Assembly (NCBI GenBank): GCA_018369015.1
Contig: JAGZDD010000079.1
Location: 1-16,751, forward strand
Source of the DNA: Clostridiales bacterium
GTDB lineage: Bacteria; Bacillota; Clostridia; Lachnospirales; Lachnospiraceae
DNA length: 16,751 nucleotides
Direction of reading: 5' to 3'
Shown here: in pieces, positions 13,897 to 16,751 of the stretch
How the letters are laid out: each line of letters opens with the position of its first letter
Position numbering within the stretch: the stretch's first letter is position 1
The notes under the pieces: generated by a model
Seen by the model: the letters and a program-made list of their open reading frames with translations, nothing else
Told to the model about the DNA's origin: nothing
Databases searched by the model: none
Made by a program: the position numbers and the translations under genes

Positions 13897-16090
13897 TCGC
13901 TGGATCCTCCCCTTCTTTTTTTTCGATAATGCAAAGCTGGATCTCCCATGGGTCCATGGACAGTGGAAGCAATAAATTTTCGCCGTTTTCTACAGACACA
14001 GTAAATACACGGCATCTCGGATGCGACATCAGCTTCATCATTTCAAGATCACGCAGGTCAGGTTCCTTTGGGCTGCCGAACTGGCGCCAGTGTTCATAAA
14101 TATTTCCGTCATAAGAGTTGACAAAAAATTGTTTTATGATATAAACCCCGGCAGCCATGCCATAAAAAGAGAGCGTTTCAAAAAAGCTGTCTTCGGTGCA
14201 AAAAGTAAGGATTTGGATATTTTTATTTTCGTCGGCGGCAATGAGGCGGCGCTTATCGCGGTAAAGCAGGTGCGGTCCGAGCTGACGGAAAAAGTCCAGG
14301 ACATAGTAACCGGATTTAAAAAGCCCGTTCCATGTGATAAGCCCGCCTTCCCCGGTAAATATATTTCCCGGGTCGCCCCGGTTTTCCGGAGAAATGTCTG
14401 AAAGCGCCCCGTAGCCCATGGCCTTAAGCTGCGTACTTCCTGCCATAAGCATGTGACATATAAAATGCCCGGCAGGATCAGAATCATTGGCGGTATTATA
14501 CTGACCGGATAAAAGTCCGTACTGGGTCAGCCATACCGATTCATGAAGATGATACTTTTTCAGGCACTTAAGGACTGCCCGGCAGCAGGAAATAAAGCCG
14601 CGGCTGGCAGAAATTGTTTTATCAGGAATGGTAATTTGATGGATCGTAATGAAATCCGGCCGTATATTTTCCTTATCCAACCATTCTATAATTTTGTCCA
14701 GCCGCGTGGTGTCTTCTTCGAGCTTGATCCCCGGGCCACCAACAAAAATATCCGGCAAAATATGTTTCACGGTACCATAGATTTTCTTAAACGATTGTAC
14801 ATAGGCGGCTGAATTTAAAGCGCCGATATTGATTTCAAAACGCCAGCGGCAGACATAATCCGGCCCGTAGCGCAAGGTACATGCTTTCAAGATCAAAGGC
14901 AGGCGGTAAATATCTTGCTCTGTACAATCCTCCAGGGCAATCAGTGGAAGTATATGGTTATGACGGCACAAATCCAGTGCTGTAAACAGAGTATCATTAA
15001 AAAATCCATAAATACGCCCGTAGGTGAATTGAAAGCTTTTTTGAGCTTCATCAAGCTGACGGCAGAAATTTTCATCTTTAAAATTCTGGCAGCTTCCAAG
15101 ATTCACAAGCTTGTTCCATATGGGAACAAGGGGCGGGAAAGATGCTTGCGCTACGTTAATGGCCAGAAAAACGGTTTTATCTGTAGCAATCCTGTCGGTA
15201 TGCATGGCGGCGCCGCCTTTATCCATGGCGTCAGCCTCCTGTACAGCCCCTGCCTTAGCTTGCCGGCATTTCCCAAAATAGTTTTCAAGTACCGTGTTTA
15301 GCGCCTTTACCGTACCAAGCCCCGTAAGCCGGGCTGTTTTTTCAGGTGACAGCCCGGCGTAGCTTAAATATTGGAACCCCAAAACGGCCTGTAAATGGGC
15401 CATAATCTCGTGGTAAGTCTCATGGAAGCTCTCTTTTATAAACGAGGAAAGATATTGGGGCGTTAATCCAAGCTCTCGTGACGCGTCGGAAAGCGATGTT
15501 CCCAGAGTACAATTTTCCTTTAAATATAAAAGGACCTCAGCCAGACGGCGGCACCGGCGGGGGAGGGAGCTGGCGGCAGATAAGTGTGCGCTGTCATTTT
15601 TTGCGTCTGCCGCGAGCCAAAAGGACGGCATTTGAATACCGGGAACAGTAATATCCGTTTCACGGCTTATAATCCCTGCAATAGACATAAGCTGGGAATA
15701 TCGTAAAAAACGGCCGTTTTCCGGATTTATGGCCGCCCCTCGTACCATCGAGGCAAGGATCGGTTCAATTTCTTTACAAACGGATTTTGGCGGGATGAGC
15801 CATGGAAAGTGGATGCCGGGAATTTTAAAAAGGGAACGGATAAAAATGGCGGCACTAAAAGAAACCTTTAAAACCCGGGCAGGGGCAAAGGCGTTGATAT
15901 AAGTACGTGTATAAGGGGGAATAAACAAACAATCCCCGGGAAATATGCGATATTTGCAATTTTCTGAAGGAAGCTCAATGCTTCCTTCAGATATATAATA
16001 AATGGTATAGGCTTCTGTGAAAAGCTCTTGTTTTCCATCAATACAGGCTTTTTGAAGCTTTATGGAAGTAATATCCGAAAATTCTGTCAT
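13883..16090 (-). CDS. AraC-type regulator with degenerate GH39-like domain (second, tandem)
   Basis: A 735-residue paralogue-like neighbour with the same layout: a cupin-type N-terminus (AYTIYYISEGSIEL, FPGDCLFIPPYTRTY), an AraC helix-turn-helix region at about 180-275 (LSDASRELGLTPQYLSSFIKESFHETY, given as 200-226), a basic linker, and a GH39-like barrel at about 305-605. The WNEPN position is FEINIGALN (418-426), with no acid/base Glu, and the nucleophile segment is LTQYG (521-525), with Gln for Glu. The second helix-turn-helix (TARLTGLGTVKALNTVLENYFG) is poorer than that of its neighbour: the usual GF.. and FSR.F.. residues are changed, so DNA binding may be weaker. AAAGGA precedes the start. 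The stop TGA overlaps the start of the next gene. It lies 14 bases after the chimeric gene upstream. It may heterodimerise with, or antagonise, its neighbour; this is inference. Confidence 0.8.
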   Translation of the reverse strand: MTEFSDITSIKLQKACIDGKQELFTEAYTIYYISEGSIELPSENCKYRIFPGDCLFIPPYTRTYINAFAPARVLKVSFSAAIFIRSLFKIPGIHFPWLIPPKSVCKEIEPILASMVRGAAINPENGRFLRYSQLMSIAGIISRETDITVPGIQMPSFWLAADAKNDSAHLSAASSLPRRCRRLAEVLLYLKENCTLGTSLSDASRELGLTPQYLSSFIKESFHETYHEIMAHLQAVLGFQYLSYAGLSPEKTARLTGLGTVKALNTVLENYFGKCRQAKAGAVQEADAMDKGGAAMHTDRIATDKTVFLAINVAQASFPPLVPIWNKLVNLGSCQNFKDENFCRQLDEAQKSFQFTYGRIYGFFNDTLFTALDLCRHNHILPLIALEDCTEQDIYRLPLILKACTLRYGPDYVCRWRFEINIGALNSAAYVQSFKKIYGTVKHILPDIFVGGPGIKLEEDTTRLDKIIEWLDKENIRPDFITIHQITIPDKTISASRGFISCCRAVLKCLKKYHLHESVWLTQYGLLSGQYNTANDSDPAGHFICHMLMAGSTQLKAMGYGALSDISPENRGDPGNIFTGEGGLITWNGLFKSGYYVLDFFRQLGPHLLYRDKRRLIAADENKNIQILTFCTEDSFFETLSFYGMAAGVYIIKQFFVNSYDGNIYEHWRQFGSPKEPDLRDLEMMKLMSHPRCRVFTVSVENGENLLLPLSMDPWEIQLCIIEKKEGEDPANAIE

Positions 16091-16104
16091 AACCAGTCCT
16101 TTTA

Positions 16105-16751
16105 TCAGCAGACAAAATGCAGCTTTCCTGCTTCACACCATACGTCAAGCTCTCTGCGGGGATGATAGGTTTCACCGTCAGTGTGTACAGGATAAGGATT
16201 GTCCAGGGTGATGTGCATTTTCTGGCAGGAAAAACTTTCGACGCCGGAAAATTTTAAGTGGCCGCCCCAAAATGCCGTTGGCAAAAGCGCAGGAACAATA
16301 AGCTTTGAAAGTCCATGAACTGCGCAGATATGAAGAATACCATCGTCCGGACGGGCGTCTGGCGCAAACTTAAAACCGCCGCCCTCATAGGGCAGGTTAT
16401 GGCTTGCGGCAAAATAAAAACGCTTAAAGCGAAGTGTTTTGCTGCCGTCCAGCGTAAGTGTTGCCGTCTGGAGGGGGAGTTTAATAAGCTGGCCAATAGC
16501 AATCAGGGCGTAAGTCAGCTTTCCAAGATGTATAGCGTTAAGGACATTTTTTATCGGGGAATGGAGCGCTTCATCGGTCACATAAGCATCAAAACCGATT
16601 CCAGAGCTGACAATGAAACGCTGCTGCTTTTTACCCGGGGCTTTGACGACACCGAAATCCAGCAGCTGCACAAAAGAGCTGGTTGCCCCCACAGCCGCCA
16701 GCGCCTGGGTACCCACAAAGTTGCCGACGATCAGGGTATCCACCGTATTGT
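16105..16751 (-). CDS. Chimera: MATE efflux N-terminus joined in frame to diacylglycerol-kinase-family C-terminal domain (partial)
   Basis: The frame is open to the window edge, so the true start is outside. The first ~28 visible residues (NTVDTLIVGNFVGTQALAA, then VGATSSFVQLL) are the first helix region of MATE-family multidrug exporters. From LDFGVVKAP onward the protein is the C-terminal beta domain of YegS/DgkB-type lipid kinases: SSGIGFDAYVTDEAL, PYEGGGFKFAPDARPDDGI and HTDGE are family hallmarks. The N-terminal kinase half with the nucleotide-binding GGDGT motif is absent, so kinase activity is not expected. The join lies near 16653-16668 and shares QLLDFG-like sequence with both sides. 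The MATE part is visibly richer in G and C than the rest. Either a deletion or rearrangement fused two genes, or the contig is misassembled at its end. The stop is 14 bases before the next regulator's start. Confidence 0.75.
   Translation of the reverse strand, partial: NTVDTLIVGNFVGTQALAAVGATSSFVQLLDFGVVKAPGKKQQRFIVSSGIGFDAYVTDEALHSPIKNVLNAIHLGKLTYALIAIGQLIKLPLQTATLTLDGSKTLRFKRFYFAASHNLPYEGGGFKFAPDARPDDGILHICAVHGLSKLIVPALLPTAFWGGHLKFSGVESFSCQKMHITLDNPYPVHTDGETYHPRRELDVWCEAGKLHFVC

Noticed and set aside
13401..13975. Several plus-strand frames opposite the two AraC-type genes
   Set aside because: No start signals, composition typical of antisense frames, and the minus-strand proteins show full domain architecture.
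16254..16502. Alternative minus-strand frame inside the lipid-kinase region
   Set aside because: The overlapping frame has clear kinase-family motifs; this one has none.
1..16751. CRISPR array, tRNA, rRNA or insertion-sequence transposase
   Set aside because: No regularly spaced repeats, no cloverleaf or rRNA-like stretches, and no transposase-like protein were seen by eye; weak tRNA-like folds cannot be fully excluded without a scan.

Overview
The window reads as a low-to-moderate-GC, Gram-positive gut-type anaerobe of the Clostridia, most likely Lachnospiraceae-like. The basis is strong GGAGG-type ribosome sites, Lgt/LspA-type lipoproteins, intrinsic terminators with U-runs, and family content (TmcAL-like protein, CmpB-type membrane protein, AraC regulators fused to GH39-like domains, GPH symporter, orphan solute-binding lipoprotein). 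Species cannot be called from sequence alone.

Region 1 (1-1831): a terminator from an upstream unit, a palindromic repeat and a leader of about 220 nt precede a two-gene operon. The small and large proteins look like the beta subunit (DUF6379 type) and alpha subunit (metal-dependent TIM barrel) of a C-glycoside deglycosidase (DgpB/DgpC, DfgB/DfgA, CarC/CarB family). These enzymes cleave the sugar-aglycone C-C bond of 3-oxo-C-glycosides. The operon ends at a strong terminator.

Region 2 (1824-5348): unrelated genes. They are a minus-strand TmcAL-like nucleotidyltransferase with a degenerate HxGH motif; a divergent intergenic region with two nested palindromes and a near-consensus promoter; a small lipoprotein; a CmpB-family membrane protein with a coiled-coil tail; and a ybaK-type deacylase gene broken by an apparent one-base deletion.

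Region 3 (5514-11569): a five-gene plus-strand operon for glycoside or keto-sugar uptake and redox remodelling. It encodes a hydroxypyruvate-isomerase-like TIM barrel, a Gfo/Idh/MocA dehydrogenase, a solute-binding lipoprotein, a flavodoxin-fold protein with two cysteine clusters, and a GPH sugar:cation symporter. The pairing of a Gfo/Idh/MocA dehydrogenase with a TIM-barrel isomerase fits 3-keto-glycoside chemistry and would supply the 3-oxo substrate the region 1 enzyme needs. The operon terminator lies inside the coding sequence of the convergent regulator.

Region 4 (11485-16751, minus strand): two tandem, overlapping AraC-type regulators, each with cupin-like N-terminus, AraC helix-turn-helix and a long GH39-like domain. 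In both, the two catalytic glutamates of GH39 appear to be replaced, suggesting a glycosidase fold reused as a sensor. Upstream of them, at the window edge, is an in-frame chimera of a MATE efflux-pump start and the C-terminal domain of a diacylglycerol-kinase-family protein.

Working model (inference): glycosides enter through the symporter and/or an ABC system served by the orphan binding protein. They are oxidised at C3 by the dehydrogenase and cleaved by the deglycosidase or isomerised by the TIM-barrel protein, with the pseudo-GH39 AraC pair sensing the glycoside.
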